From the NCBI GenBank assembly GCA_020912385.1, contig CP087209.1:1302001-1366000 (forward strand): a stretch of DNA of 64,000 nucleotides, in the 5' to 3' direction. This stretch comes from Neofusicoccum parvum (lineage: Eukaryota; Ascomycota; Dothideomycetes; Botryosphaeriales; Botryosphaeriaceae). Numbering within the stretch: position 1 is the first letter of the stretch; each line of letters begins with the position of its first letter. The notes beneath the pieces are model-generated. The model did no database searches. It had not been told where the DNA came from and was given only the letters and a program-made list of their open reading frames with translations. Both the position numbers and the translations under genes were made by a program. Below, piece after piece: positions 1-10,996 of the stretch.

Positions 1-849
1 TTTTTCCAGAGGACACCGCTCCCCGCCTCCCAGCCCCTAGCTAACCAACACCCCCCTCACCCACACAACGGATGTCTCCCAAACTAACTCCTCTCCTCCT
101 ACACCACGCTGCGGACAGGCACCACGTCCGTCACCGTCTGCACGAACGGCGCGCGCGTGCCTCGCACCGCCTCCGTAGTTGGCCGGCGGCAGCTCCGCTC
201 GCGCCGACCGCATCGGTCAGCAAATCCTTGAGCTCCGGGCTGCCGTCGACGTGGGGTTGCGTTCAAGAATTTTTACACGGTAGCCTCGCCGAGAGAGAGG
301 GGCTGTCCCATTGAAGAGGCCTCCAAGGGAACCACCTACCTTGCGTAGTTGTCAGTATTGGTAGGGAAGGATAATATGCGTACTCGCTATGACCACGCTC
401 AATGGGTGAGACATTGAGTTGGAGATGGTGGCTGTTCCACAAAATCCTTCGTATCATGATATCTTTGGTGGATTTTGGATCATTGTCAAACTTGGAGGGA
501 ACCCCTTTTCTACACCTTTAATCAATCAGACGGATCCCTTGTGAGATCTCATTGCTTCATAATTTGTTGTTGCTGATGGAGTGAGGGTCGTTAGCAATCC
601 ATCGGCGTCATCGGGGCTAATTCTTGTGTGCCCTGCATGCCATCAAACGCCCGAACAAGTAATTTTTAGGCAAATGTGAAGCATGAAACCAAGTGTGCGA
701 GTATATTTCGAGGATTTGCGAGACTTTTAGACGAGGAGTTCGCTGAGAGAATATCCACAAGTGCGGCATCCACATTTAGTCACTGACAACGAAGCTCGTT
801 TGTTGAATGAGGATTATATAGTCTATTTCGTATAGCTTCGGTTGGCAGC
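1..849. other. left-edge region without a supported gene
   Basis: The first 300 bases are C-rich. They contain a possible splice acceptor near 119 followed by a short frame ending in TGA near 230, which could be the last exon of a gene entering from the left. It is too short to support. The remainder, 320-849, is AT-richer and lies downstream of the minus-strand PQ-loop gene, so it probably includes its 3' UTR. Confidence 0.4.
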
Positions 850-1889
850 CTACTCCCGGGGACTCTCGCCATTCTCAGGCAGCAATGGTGTACGCTCGCT
901 CGCGCCGTTTGTCTGTATCGCTATTGTCAGTATTCAACTAGGAAGTTGTGAGGGTCCTGGACTTACCCGGCTCTGCTCATCGGAGGCCTGTGCCTTCTGC
1001 TCTTTCCTATCCCTAACCCAGAAGTAAATACCCATGCCGAGCAGAACGCCCTGCAGACATCCAGTCACGATATAGACTCCCCACGCGCTCCACCCAGATG
1101 CGCCGAGCCGCACGGCCAGACTCGTGGCAAACACAAAACTACCAGGCGTCTGAATAAGCATCATCGGAATGCTCAAGCTGTACACGTGCTGTAACCTCCA
1201 CGTTGTGTATATCTGTGGGATGTATTGGATCGAGGCGAGGCAGGTGGCCATCAGACCAAGGATGTTGGCCCACAGCTGGAGCCGGTGTGGAAAGCGGGCG
1301 AGAAGAACGACTGAGACGAGGAATATGACAAAGAAGTGGGCGATGGATAGACCGACGACCAGAAGGGCCTGGCCGAAGGTATATTGGGCATGGTGTTCAT
1401 CCCCATCGCGATCGCGGCTTGTCGTGTCTTCGCGCGGGAAGAAGACGAGAAAGAGGAGCATGCTATCGACTCGTCAGCTCCCTCCGCTTCGACAACGGCG
1501 GCCAAGCACTCACATCAGAAAGAAACAGCTCCATTGCACACCGACTTGGGCGATGCCCAGAAGCGCAGCACCGCAGGCAAAGCCATCGATCTCGTTGCAG
1601 CAATCGACATCCTGACGACTCCGGGGGAGGACGAGGATGTTCGCGATGGCGCATGTGCCGGAGGTGGTTCCCAGGAGCACAAACCACGGGGAAAGGCCTT
1701 CCGACGAGCGGCGCAGTATGATCTTCGCGTGCTGGGGGAGATATGAAACGAGGATGCCGACGAGGATGAAGCTTGGAGAGCTGTTAGCAGCGGGGCGGGG
1801 CGGGCGGGATGCGGCGCGTACATGGAGATGGCGAAGTTGCCGATGTCGGGGTGGGCAAGGCGCTCACAGCGCTCGCTCAGGGCGTCCAT
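850..1889 (-). CDS. PQ-loop repeat membrane protein
   Basis: This is a multi-pass membrane protein of the PQ-loop (SLC66/SWEET-like) superfamily; relatives export amino acids or small solutes from vacuole or lysosome. I infer four exons: 1889-1822, 1771-1514, 1462-967 and 912-850, giving 294 residues. The ATG at 1889 (MDALSER) starts a frame that joins smoothly through three introns with GTACGC, GTGAGT and GTAAGT donors. The first PQ motif reads SYLPQHAKI, near residue 35; the second reads QYIPQIYTTW in exon 3. Both are followed by a Ser-containing loop and a hydrophobic helix, as usual in the family. The last exon gives a hydrophilic tail with TPLL, a dileucine-type vacuolar sorting pattern. 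It is divergent with TYW1, sharing about 660 bases. The substrate cannot be told from sequence. The last intron is the least certain: unspliced, the frame ends 11 codons after the donor. Confidence 0.8.
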
Positions 1890-2550
1890 GGCGTGGGATG
1901 GAGGTGAGGAAGAGGCGACGGGCACCCTGATGACATGGCATGGCGGAGAGCGCGCGGTAGCTGGGCAGGTGACTGCTGTGTCCGAGCTCAAGCTGCCCTG
2001 GCCCTGGCCCGGCAAGCAGCAGCAGGTACGCGCGCCCAGCCGGACGGCTGCCTTGCCAGGAACGCCAGCCTTCCTTCCGGGTAGATGTTTCTACCATAGA
2101 GAGCATGTCACCTCCAGCTCGATTCCCAGCATGCTCGCTGTCATCGCTTTGCTTCGGAGCCCGTTCGCCGTGCCCATATGCGTATGCTCCAACCATCTGC
2201 TGGACGCAGCGTAGGACGGATCTTGCACACCGTCATCTGCCTCGCCATCGGCGCTTTGGCGCAAGCTTCTGGCCCAAACTGGGGCTGCAGTGGCCGTATC
2301 ACAGAACTTCAGCAGCTGCATCTATTGGCGGGCACATGGCTCAAATCTGGCGCAGAATGAGTGGCGTCCTGGCCGCCCTTACAGTACAAACGGTACCTGA
2401 CTCGGCGTCTGTGGCGTTGCCTCGAGGGTCGCGTCATTCCTAGTGCAGCGCTGACTCGAACGCCGCGGGGAACGTCTCAAACTCCACGAACCGCGGCCGT
2501 CGCATTTTGAATTTGACCGCCCTCCGCAGCCCGCAACACTCCTGCCCACC
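1890..2550. promoter_or_regulatory. divergent intergenic promoter region
   Basis: This 661-base space lies between the divergent starts of the PQ-loop gene (minus) and TYW1 (plus). Both promoters must lie here. I see no TATA box close to either start and no convincing gene. Confidence 0.5.
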
Positions 2551-4995
2551 ATGGCCTCCAGCAACCCGTTGCGGCTCGTCTCCGACGGTGAATGCACTCC
2601 GACTCTGCAGATCTCAGCTGAATGCTAATGTTCACCAGATTTGCTTTCGTTATGGCACACTACGCGGGTGCCGGTCCTGCTGACCGTCTGCGCGGTGATA
2701 GCCCTCGCTCGTCTCGTTCAGCGCCTCCGCCAGCCTCGTGAGAAGCTCTCTGCCTCGCCCATCCCCGGCTCGCCAACTTCCAAGGTCGAGGACATCGCTG
2801 CTCCCTGGGTGAATGCCGAGATCATTCCTCCCATCAGCGAGAAGCCTGCAAAATCAATAGACGATGGCCATGTCGAAGACATTACAATAGCGGAGCAGCC
2901 ATTGGTGCGCCCGAAGGCAGGCCCGAAGAAAGTCACTGGAACCAAGGTTGCGCGCCAGATTGCCAAGCGCGTGTCCAGCTTCGATGCCGCGCGCGACAAG
3001 GTTCAGCCGCTAGTTTTCTTCTCGTCGCTCGGCGGAACCACTGAGGCTGCTGCGAATAAACTGGCCGAGGACTTGGGTTTGTGGATCGACGCGTTGGAAT
3101 CCGAGTCGACTGCCGCCCCCCTCAAGCCTCAGATCCACGACCTGTCGTACATCGACTATGACGACTACTTCATCTCTGCCCCAAAAGGCGAAAAGAACAC
3201 AAAATATTTTTACTTCGTCCTCCTCCCGACCTACAACATCGATACTACGCTTGACAACTTTTTGGAGCATCTGCAAGAAACGCACCATGATTTCCGCATT
3301 GACACTGCCCCGCTTTCTGGGATATTGGGATACTCTGTATTTGGTTTCGGTGACCGGGAGGGTTGGCCGACTGAGGAGGAAGGATTTTGCTCGCAAGGAA
3401 AGGATGTCGATAAGTGGCTAGCCAAGTTGACGGGCAGGAAGAGAGCATATCCGCTTGGTATCGGAGATGTGAAGAGCGATGCACAGGAGCGTCTTAAGGA
3501 GTGGCGACTAGGTGTTCAGGAAATCCTTCTCGACGTGGTTGCGGGCAAGGGGCTTGGAGAAGGCGTGCCGGGAAGTGGAGATGCTGTGGAGAGCGATGAG
3601 GAGGATGTTGATGATGACGATGCGGAATCTGACACATCTCAGCCCTCCAAACCCAGGAGAACGAAAGCCAAATCCAACCTGGACGACGTGGAGGACCTCG
3701 GAAAGATGGTGAAGAACGAAATCAACCCCGACGAACCTATGGAGGTGGACTTTACCACTTACAAGAAATCCGCAAGACCTATCACGACTTCGGCACCGAA
3801 GGAAATGGTACCCAAGACTTCACCCACATACTCGTCCTTGACAAAGCAGGGATACACCATCGTCGGGTCTCATTCTGGCGTCAAAATTTGTCGATGGACC
3901 AAATCAGCACTCCGCGGTCGGGGTTCTTGTTATAAGTTCTCCTTTTACGGTATCAGATCCCACTTATGCATGGAGACAACGCCGTCCCTGTCATGCAGCA
4001 ACAAGTGCGTTTTCTGCTGGCGTCACGGAACCAATCCTGTTGGGACAACCTGGCGGTGGGTTGTTGATCCTCCGGAGAAAATTTTCGAAGGTGTCACCGA
4101 GGGTCATTACAAGAAGATCAAGATGATGCGCGGTGTCCCTGGTGTTCGCGCCGAGCGTTTTGCAGAAGCCATGCGCATCAGACACTGTGCGCTCAGTCTT
4201 GTTGGCGAACCCATCTTCTACCCCTACATCAACGAGTTCATGGCTCTCCTTCACAAACAGCACATTTCCTCTTTCCTAGTCTGCAATGCCCAACACCCGG
4301 CACAGCTGGCTACTCTGAAGCACGTCACACAACTTTACGTGTCGATCGACGCTTCTAACAAGGAGTCACTCCGGAAGGTCGACCGTCCACTCCACCGCGA
4401 CTTTTGGGAGCGCTTCTGCGCATGCCTCGACATCCTTCGCGAAAAGCGTTTCGAGCAACGGACAGTGTTCCGCCTCACTCTCGTCAAGGGCTTCAATATG
4501 GCGGACGAAATCAAAGGCTACGCAGACTTGGTTGCCCGCGGCTTGCCCTGCTTCGTCGAGATCAAGGGCGTTACCTACTGCGGTACAGCAACATCGGCTG
4601 CTGCCGGTCTGACCATGCAGAATGTGCCATTCTACGCCGAGGTGCAGGAGTTCGTCGAGGCGCTGAATGCAGAGCTGAACAGCTGCGGTCTTGAATACGG
4701 CATCGCTGCTGAACACGCGCATAGCTGCTGCGTGCTGTTGGCGAGCACAAGGTTCAGGAAACAGGTCGGCGGCGAGTGGAAGTGGTGCACTCTCATTGAC
4801 TACGATCGATTCTTTGAGCTGTTGGAAAGTGGGGAGGAGTTCAAGCCCGAAGACTACATGGGCGAGCCGACGCCGGAGTGGGCATTGTGGGGCAACGGTG
4901 GATTCAACCCGGAAGACGAGAGGGTTTACCGGAAAGGAAAGAACAAGGAAAAGGCTGCTGTGGAAGAGGGCTCAAAAGCGGTGGTCGAGATCTAG
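2551..4995 (+). CDS. TYW1: tRNA 4-demethylwyosine synthase (flavodoxin + radical SAM)
   Basis: TYW1 makes the tricyclic base of wybutosine at position 37 of tRNA-Phe. It condenses N1-methylguanosine with the C2-C3 unit of pyruvate by radical-SAM chemistry. Two exons, 2551-2587 and 2639-4995, encode 797 residues, a normal fungal length. The first exon gives only MASSNPLRLVSD and the codon is completed across a 51-base intron. A hydrophobic segment at about residues 19-37 (VPVLLTVCAVIALARL) predicts an N-terminal ER anchor, as in yeast Tyw1. The flavodoxin-like FMN domain begins at FFSSLGGT, near residue 138. An acidic linker of about 50 residues follows. The radical-SAM domain carries the cluster motif CxxxCxxC at Cys465, Cys469 and Cys472, inside the family signature SCSNKCVFCWRH. 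The C-terminal wyosine-base domain is intact. Nothing looks broken. Confidence 0.97.
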
Positions 4996-5702
4996 ACCAC
5001 GATTCATGCATGCATTTTGAAGAGTTTTTTAAACGAGCAAACTGTCTCTATTACAAAAGCATCAAGTCATCCAGCTCTGGAGGAAGCGGAGGCGTCATAC
5101 TGCGGCGTTGTTACCGAGGACGGCAGGCTCACCTAGGGTGAAGGTTTATTCAGCTGTTTCAAACATGGATGCGGAGGTGCAGCGGTTGAGACGGGTTCGT
5201 AACGTTCTCTGAACATGCTCAAAACGTGCTCGCCGACTCGGTTCTGCGGAGCCGAGAGATGCATTCCAAATCGATTTCAAGTCCCTACGTTGGAAGTTGG
5301 CGGCCCGGAGAGACGGAGGATTGCCTGTTCTGTGGCGTTGCATGTCTTTCTCCCTATCACAGGCCGGATCTTGGGGGCCTGAGAGGTTCTGGAAGATGGT
5401 GCCAGCGGAGGTTGCACCGAAGTTGGAATGGAGGTGGGCGAGTGGCGCAACGGGAGCGGAAACCGATTCGACGGCTGATAGGCGGGGAGGTGTTTGACAG
5501 CAGTCCACGACGTGCAATCTTGCCATAGATGTCCGATGTTGGAGAGTTGCCTGTTTGGGGCCGGTGCAGCACCGCCGGCTGCGGAACAACGCCGGGCCCG
5601 GCTGCGCCTTCCCCGCGCCCTCGCGCGCCGGCGCGTCGCCCAAGTTCAACACCAGCGAGCCCAATTAAGCTTGCATGCCCACAGCGACCCCCCGGCGATC
5701 CG
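4996..5702. other. TYW1-GCP4 intergenic region
   Basis: These 707 bases lie between two co-oriented genes and should hold the TYW1 terminator and the GCP4 promoter. Several frames are open on both strands from about 5146 to 5730 because the DNA is GC-rich. None shows a domain or a consistent codon pattern. Confidence 0.45.
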
Positions 5703-5786
5703 ATGTGCCGGTATGAGCTGGTCAACACCCTGATCGCCTACCTCCAGGACCGCTTCTTCAACCCGCCCATCCACTTCGACTTCTAG
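5703..5786 (+). CDS. 27-codon upstream frame in the GCP4 leader (uORF or lost first exon)
   Basis: ATG at 5703 opens 27 codons ending in TAG at 5784-5786, about 125 bases before the GCP4 start. Nearly every codon ends in C or G, as in the real genes here. The peptide has a natural composition with an amphipathic stretch (ELVNTLIAYLQDRFF). The stop overlaps a good 5' splice site, TA|GTAAGA, so the frame may be a first exon. Splicing to the acceptors near 5830 or 5878 does not bring it into the GCP4 frame. I therefore favour a regulatory uORF or an independent small peptide. I do not recognise the peptide. Confidence 0.3.
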   Translation: MCRYELVNTLIAYLQDRFFNPPIHFDF

Positions 5787-5911
5787 TAAGACAGCGCCGT
5801 TGTGCCCAACCCACCCAATGCCTCTTCCAGTCGCCTTCCGTGCCGGTGCGCGAGCAGCGCCGCTGACCGCTGCCGCAGTGAGCAGAACCAGGAGCTGCCC
5901 CCCGCGCGACC

Positions 5912-8257
5912 ATGCTCCACGAAATCCTCCTTTCTCTCTCGGGTCATCCATCCTCGCTCTTCGATGCCGAGAAACCGGACTCCGGCAGCCCGATAACACC
6001 TGCGTCCTTCCCGCTGCTGTCGCCCCCAGAAGCTGAGCTGCTCTCCAATGTCGCGCGCCTGGCCCAGCTACACCGCGCCATCCGGAGCCATGCCCAAACC
6101 GTGTCCTCGTCGCACCCGTCGACAATATGTCGTGCCGTCGCAACCGCCATCATCTCGTCGCATCTGGCCAAATTCCAGCAGAAGATCCTGGACGTGGAGG
6201 CACGGATATTGAAGCAGGATGCTAGCATTGTGGGTGCATACAATATCGTGCCGCTTGCGGGTGTTGTGGCAGAGTTCGACGAGTGGACCAGGCGCATGGA
6301 ATGGTATTGGGAGATGGCGTGCTTCATGCTGCCCAAAGAGAGTGCGTCCAAGAGCAAGAGCAAAGATTCCGGTGCTTGTACGGGCGCTGGCCTGATCGAC
6401 AGACTCAGGCAGGAAGCACAGACCGGATATCCGGATGTTGAGGCGGCTGCTCTGGACTTGAGCAAAGTGGCGGAGACGGCTTGGCTACGGCAGCTTTCGG
6501 CGTGGGTGCTGTATGGAAGACTGCCCACGCACGGAATGAAAGACTTTTTCATCGCGCAGATCAAAGGAGAGGATAGCATCGTCGATTACATCTCCGACAG
6601 CAAGCTTCTGCCGAAATTTGTCTCTGCTCGCACGGCGTCCTCAATCCTTTTCATTGGCCGATCTCTCGACCAAATACGCAATCGAGGAGCTGTGGGTGTG
6701 TCGCCAATGGCCCCGAAGACTTCTGAACTGGAGCTTCTGCCGACTCATCTTGGCTATCTATCCAGCCTGCAGGTGCCCATATCCACTGCTTCACTGTCTG
6801 AGGCAATCTCGGCCATCCGACTTTCTCTGTCAAGAAACACTTTGCAGCAACTTCTGCCTCTACCAAAGATCTTACAGATCCTATCATTGCTACAGGAGTT
6901 CTTCCTTCTTGGGCGTGGCGAATTCGCTGTTGCGCTCATTGAGGAATCAGACGAGCGTATCCGTTCGCGCCATCTCAGATCCAACCAAAACAAGCCAGGT
7001 CGAGGAGTGCAGACTATGCTAGTCAAGGAGGGAGAGGTCACAGCGGTACTATCACGAACTTGGGCACGGCTTGCATCCCTAATAAATGATGAAGACATGA
7101 GCGACGACAACCTGGATCTAGCACGCAACTTGGTGCACCTTTCTATATCAAAACCCACCTCCACGAGACCATCAACCCCTGGTCGGGCCAAAGAGAGCAC
7201 CGATGCTCTCCCCAAACTTTCCAATGTTGTTTTCAATGATCTTCTCCTTTCGATACCCACTTCGTTGAGCTTGGATGTCTCCCCACCTCTTGATCTCTTT
7301 CTCACACCTCCCGAAGTCGACTGCTATTCAATTGTCCATGCATATCTTCTCGCTGTTCGCCGCGCGCATCTTCGCCTGACAGATCTCTGGAGACAAAGCA
7401 GCATCAGGAGAGAGCATCCAACACCTTATGGGCCTCCCATTAGCAACTCACCATGGGGGGCTAATGTGCTGAAGGAGAGGAGAAAGAGGTCGAATGCTCG
7501 CGCGATCAGTATGCGAAAAGTATGGGCAACATGCGGCGCTGCAGTTTTCCTATTGTCGGAGTTCGTGGGATACTTTGAAGGTGAAGTTGTGCAGGAGTCC
7601 TGGAAAAACTTCAGGCGTTGGATTGTCGGGTCGGAATCCGACACCGAACAACCTTCGTCACCGTCTGAATCGGATAACGAAGAAGCGCCTGAGCTGTCTA
7701 GGCCACCAACGCAGCACAGGCTGAGGCAAAGCCAGCAACTCAGTCGACCCCCAACTTCGACATCATTACGTCCTTCTCCTCGTGCCTCGCATGACCCCGA
7801 GATCCTTGCGTCCGCCCACCGCCTCTTCCTCCGCTCTCTATCGTATTCCCTTCTTCTGACCGACCTCCCATACACGCATGCTCTACGTTCATTCCTCACC
7901 CACGTTGATGAGCTTGTCGCCTTCATCGAACGCCTTCGAACGGTGCAGCAGAACCTCGACCTCGAACGCGATGAAGGTGTTGTAGACGCGCTTGCCAACT
8001 ACGAGCAAGAAGAGAAGGACGTCCTCCTCGAACTCGACCGGGCGAGAAAACGGGTTGATAGCGACCTACGCAGCCTAGTCGGTAGGTTGCGGGAGCTGGA
8101 CAAGGAGAGAGTTGGCACCGGCCTATTTGGCGATGGCGAAACGATTGGTGGATTTGAGCCTTGGAAGGGAGGCGGCGTCGATCGGCTTTTGATGAAGCTG
8201 GACTTCGGAGCGAGCGCAAATGAGGACGTGGATGATGAGATGTTTGATCTGGTGTGA
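5912..8257 (+). CDS. GCP4: gamma-tubulin complex component 4 (Spc97/Spc98 family)
   Basis: GCP4 is a structural subunit of the gamma-tubulin ring complex, which nucleates microtubules at spindle pole bodies. The single exon encodes 781 residues. The start MLHEILLSLSGHPSSLF matches the characteristic GCP4 N terminus (animal copies begin with a very similar leucine-rich stretch and a Gly-His/Tyr-Pro-Gly/Ser motif). The body has the N- and C-terminal gamma-tubulin-complex domains: early helices at about 40-150, and a C-terminal helical part from about 460 that binds gamma-tubulin. A low-complexity Ser/Pro/Glu insert at about 570-625 separates helices, as is common in fungal members. The acidic C terminus ends DDEMFDLV. 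GCP4 to GCP6 proteins are present in filamentous ascomycetes but absent from budding yeast, which supports a Pezizomycotina source. The family is sure; GCP4 rather than GCP5 or GCP6 rests on the N terminus and length. Confidence 0.9.
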   Translation: MLHEILLSLSGHPSSLFDAEKPDSGSPITPASFPLLSPPEAELLSNVARLAQLHRAIRSHAQTVSSSHPSTICRAVATAIISSHLAKFQQKILDVEARILKQDASIVGAYNIVPLAGVVAEFDEWTRRMEWYWEMACFMLPKESASKSKSKDSGACTGAGLIDRLRQEAQTGYPDVEAAALDLSKVAETAWLRQLSAWVLYGRLPTHGMKDFFIAQIKGEDSIVDYISDSKLLPKFVSARTASSILFIGRSLDQIRNRGAVGVSPMAPKTSELELLPTHLGYLSSLQVPISTASLSEAISAIRLSLSRNTLQQLLPLPKILQILSLLQEFFLLGRGEFAVALIEESDERIRSRHLRSNQNKPGRGVQTMLVKEGEVTAVLSRTWARLASLINDEDMSDDNLDLARNLVHLSISKPTSTRPSTPGRAKESTDALPKLSNVVFNDLLLSIPTSLSLDVSPPLDLFLTPPEVDCYSIVHAYLLAVRRAHLRLTDLWRQSSIRREHPTPYGPPISNSPWGANVLKERRKRSNARAISMRKVWATCGAAVFLLSEFVGYFEGEVVQESWKNFRRWIVGSESDTEQPSSPSESDNEEAPELSRPPTQHRLRQSQQLSRPPTSTSLRPSPRASHDPEILASAHRLFLRSLSYSLLLTDLPYTHALRSFLTHVDELVAFIERLRTVQQNLDLERDEGVVDALANYEQEEKDVLLELDRARKRVDSDLRSLVGRLRELDKERVGTGLFGDGETIGGFEPWKGGGVDRLLMKLDFGASANEDVDDEMFDLV

Positions 8258-8529
8258 GCGTTGGCGATGGGTACGTACGTGGTGGGTGACGTGGATGAAA
8301 GTAATGAGGTATGACTTTGCATCAGCAACAGGGCGTTAGCGTCATTGATTCATTTTCGTTTGGTTACCTCAATCTATCCTCTTGTCAGGATGTCATGCTA
8401 ACACGCACGATCTGCCTCTCGTTTGCTATCACGCCCAACCCCTCCTCCAACGCCTCAGCCAAGAAGACCCTCCCATTTAAACCCCCCTCTCCCACGCCAA
8501 CCCTCCCCGGACTCTCCACCCACTCCACC
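8258..8529. other. short intergenic spacer
   Basis: This spacer lies between GCP4 and the next predicted gene. It becomes strongly C-rich after about 8435. A TTTAAA element near 8476 could act as a weak TATA-like site for the following gene. Confidence 0.3.
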
Positions 8530-9267
8530 ATGTGCATCCTCTTCTCCCACAACAGAAGAGCCCTGACCCACCACCACCGCCACACACCGAACATGCCCCA
8601 CCACGGCGCCCCCCCCTGGCACCGCATGTGCCCCCCAAACAACCACGACTCGGACGACGACAGCGACAACGACTCCGCATCCGACCCCGACCTCGACCCA
8701 GGCTTCCCGCCCACCCTCGACCACGAGTGCGGCTGCTACTACCACCACCGTCGCCACTGCCACCAGCCTCCTCCCTTCCCGCCCTTCGTGGGCCCCGGCT
8801 ACGACCCGTTGGGCCCCGCTGGCCCGCCGCCTGTCGCCCAGATGGTGTATGGTCCGATGCCTCCGCCTCCGCCTCCGCCTCCGCCGCCGGAGCTGGGGCT
8901 GTTTTATGGGGGGTATGGGCCTCCACCGCCGCCGCTGCCGCCGGGGTGGGGGCCGTATGGGTACATGAGGGGGGGTGGTGGTGGTGGTGAGGATGATGAG
9001 GAGGAGGGGGGGTTTGGTAGTGAGGGGGTTGAGGGTGGGAGCGCGAGTGCGAGTGGTGGCGAGAGGCGGAGAGGGAGGAGAGTGAGGAGAGTGAGGGAGG
9101 CGCGGCCGGCGGTGACGGTGGGGGATTTGCCGGCGCTGGTGGAGGAGGGCGGGATGAAGGGGGCGGTGGAGTGGGAGGAGTGGGCGGTTGGCGGGACGGG
9201 GAGGAACGCGGGGGAGGGTGGTGGGGAGGGGCTGCTGCGGGCTGACAGGCCACGGCGGGGTTGGTGA
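8530..9267 (+). CDS. hypothetical low-complexity Pro/His/Gly-rich protein
   Basis: I do not recognise this gene. ATG at 8530 opens 245 codons. Residues 1-60 are rich in His and Pro, then an acidic DDD/SD run follows. A proline-rich core at about 80-140 contains a PPPPPPPPPP run next to repeated MYGPM and GPYGYM-type motifs. A Gly/Glu/Arg-rich tail has RRRGRRVRRVRE. Such proteins are usually disordered. The coding strand switches from C-rich to G-rich at about base 8900, so other frames and the opposite strand are also open for long stretches. That makes the gene call uncertain. A start further upstream at 8398 or 8311 is possible, but the DNA there lacks the compositional pattern. Confidence 0.4.
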   Translation: MCILFSHNRRALTHHHRHTPNMPHHGAPPWHRMCPPNNHDSDDDSDNDSASDPDLDPGFPPTLDHECGCYYHHRRHCHQPPPFPPFVGPGYDPLGPAGPPPVAQMVYGPMPPPPPPPPPPELGLFYGGYGPPPPPLPPGWGPYGYMRGGGGGGEDDEEEGGFGSEGVEGGSASASGGERRRGRRVRRVREARPAVTVGDLPALVEEGGMKGAVEWEEWAVGGTGRNAGEGGGEGLLRADRPRRGW

Positions 9268-9875
9268 TAGGTGGTGTGGTGCGCGGTTGGTTCGCGAGGT
9301 GTCGCAAGAAGCTCGCCGTGGGTGGTTGAAGCATTCATACGGATTTGGATGAATGCGTCAACTGCCCGTGAATCTATGCTCGTGTTTTCATACTTTCCGA
9401 ACCGACCTCGCAGTTGGATCTGGCAAGAGCATCTCCCCTAGTGGCATCTAGACTATCGTGTTTGTTAAGGACGGAAGGACGCGCGCGACTTCCTTGCGTA
9501 AGTGGAAATCAACGAGGTCGCTCAAAAGGGGAGGATTGATCTGCTTGAAGGCATCCCATGTTTGTCACGTATGAGACTCTCTTCCCTCACAATCGGCAAC
9601 ACAACATCGTCAGCCGTTTTTCACAAGCAGCATATCTCTTATGCAGACACGTACCAAATCCTTTTCCATCATTTGATCTCAGTCTCGACTCTTCGGTTCC
9701 ACGGCATCTGCTCTCTCCTGCGCTACAATCTTTACATATTGTCTACAGCGAAATTGCCCGCATAACCGCCAGAAGAGAGGAGGTGATTAGACACTCTCGA
9801 TCAAAGATCGATCGCAGCAGCTACACGCTACTTCATCAGATTTGTTCTCTCAAACAGAATACCACCAAATTGAAT
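9268..9875. other. intergenic region
   Basis: These 608 bases lie before the next predicted gene. I see no domain-bearing frame. The short pyrimidine runs and CAAA-rich leader at 9840-9875 look like a fungal core promoter and 5' leader. Confidence 0.35.
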
Positions 9876-10996
9876 ATGGAGATCCCGCCAGAGCGCACCG
9901 ACGACCAGACTTCAAGCAACTACATGGAAAACCTCAAGGCAGATGGATATCCTTGCAAGAAGACTAAGCTTACACAAGATACCATCGAGGAGGCTGGCAG
10001 CAAGCTCCAACATCCAGTCACCACCGGCGACAAAGCTGAAAATGAGCCCCCATCACAAACTACAGCTGGCAGTGCACCTAGCATCCCAGACGAGGTTGAA
10101 GACGCGGCTGGTAATAACGAGCCAAATCCGGGCTTCACGTACTCCAGTGCCCCCTGCTTCATTGAGCCAGACTCGAGCCCGCCCAGGAGACAAAGGCCCA
10201 CTCAATCTGTAAGCACCATTCGTTGAACAATCACACCTTCTCGAAAGGCGGTTGGTCGAACAGATTCCGAAATCCACACCGTCTCCTACATCTTCGTCAT
10301 CTACATACCCCTTTCGTCAACCTTCAGCCCCCCGCCAGACCGTACACATCTCCAAGCCCGCCCCTGCGTCCCCGAACCTGACCGTTGACTCGCCCCGCGC
10401 CTTTTCAGATTACGTTTGAGACCGCCGCGTCCAGCACGCCTCCTCCGTCGGCGCCACCCTACCTCACAGCCCCCATCACCGCCATCGGCACGCGCGAGCT
10501 GGTGCACATCCCGCTGCCGCCGGAACTCCAGCAGCCGGGCGCAGAGCAGGCGTCGCCGGCCCGATGGGCGGCCTACCTGGAGCTGGCGCAGGCGGTCGCG
10601 GAGATGGTGCCGGTCGGCGTGCTCGACGACGTGCTGGCCGAGACGGGCGGGGAGCGCAACCCGCCCGCCGCGAGCCGCCGCGACGCGTACCTGCGGTGGC
10701 TCGGGCAGCCGGCGGCCGAGGGCTGGTGCGGGCTCTTGCTGTGGGTGCGGTGCGCCCACGAGCGCATCGCCGAGGCGCGCGGCGGCGCGGGCTGGGCGTG
10801 GAAGGCGGGCGGGGGGGAGGAGGGGGAGGAGGCTGGCGCCGTGGCGTGGATCGCGCGGAAGGTGAGGGATGAGCAGGTGCGGGAGACGAGGGGCTTGCTG
10901 GTGCAGTTCTGGGGTGAGGGCGGAGGGGGGGCGCGGGCGGTGGAGGTGTACAGGCTGTGTCTGAGCGCTGTGTATCGGGTTCTGTGTCAACCGTGA
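9876..10996 (+). CDS. hypothetical protein, two exons
   Basis: The product is not recognised. Exons 9876-10208 and 10409-10996 join in phase 0 across a 200-base intron (GTAAGC donor, TTTTCAG acceptor) and encode 306 residues. Exon 1 is hydrophilic and disordered (Ser/Thr/Pro/Glu, with PPRRQRPTQS at its end). Exon 2 is predicted mainly helical, with WAAYLELAQAVAEMV near residue 165 and a C-terminal helix VEVYRLCLSAVYRVL. A Gly/Glu-rich insert sits near residue 245. Exon 2 is extremely GC-rich and its coding strand turns G-rich toward the 3' end. The frame-keeping splice and the shift from disordered to helical character argue for a real gene, probably restricted to close relatives. I assign no function. 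Confidence 0.55.

Noticed and set aside
5646..6143. 166-codon minus-strand frame overlapping the GCP4 start
   Set aside because: It overlaps the well-supported GCP4 N terminus and the upstream frame, is Gly/Ala/Arg-rich and has no motif.
8477..9334. 286-codon minus-strand frame opposite the Pro/Gly-rich gene
   Set aside because: It is a mirror of the C-to-G skew. Its Pro/His/Arg-only translation is less protein-like than the plus-strand frame, and it starts inside the 3' flank.
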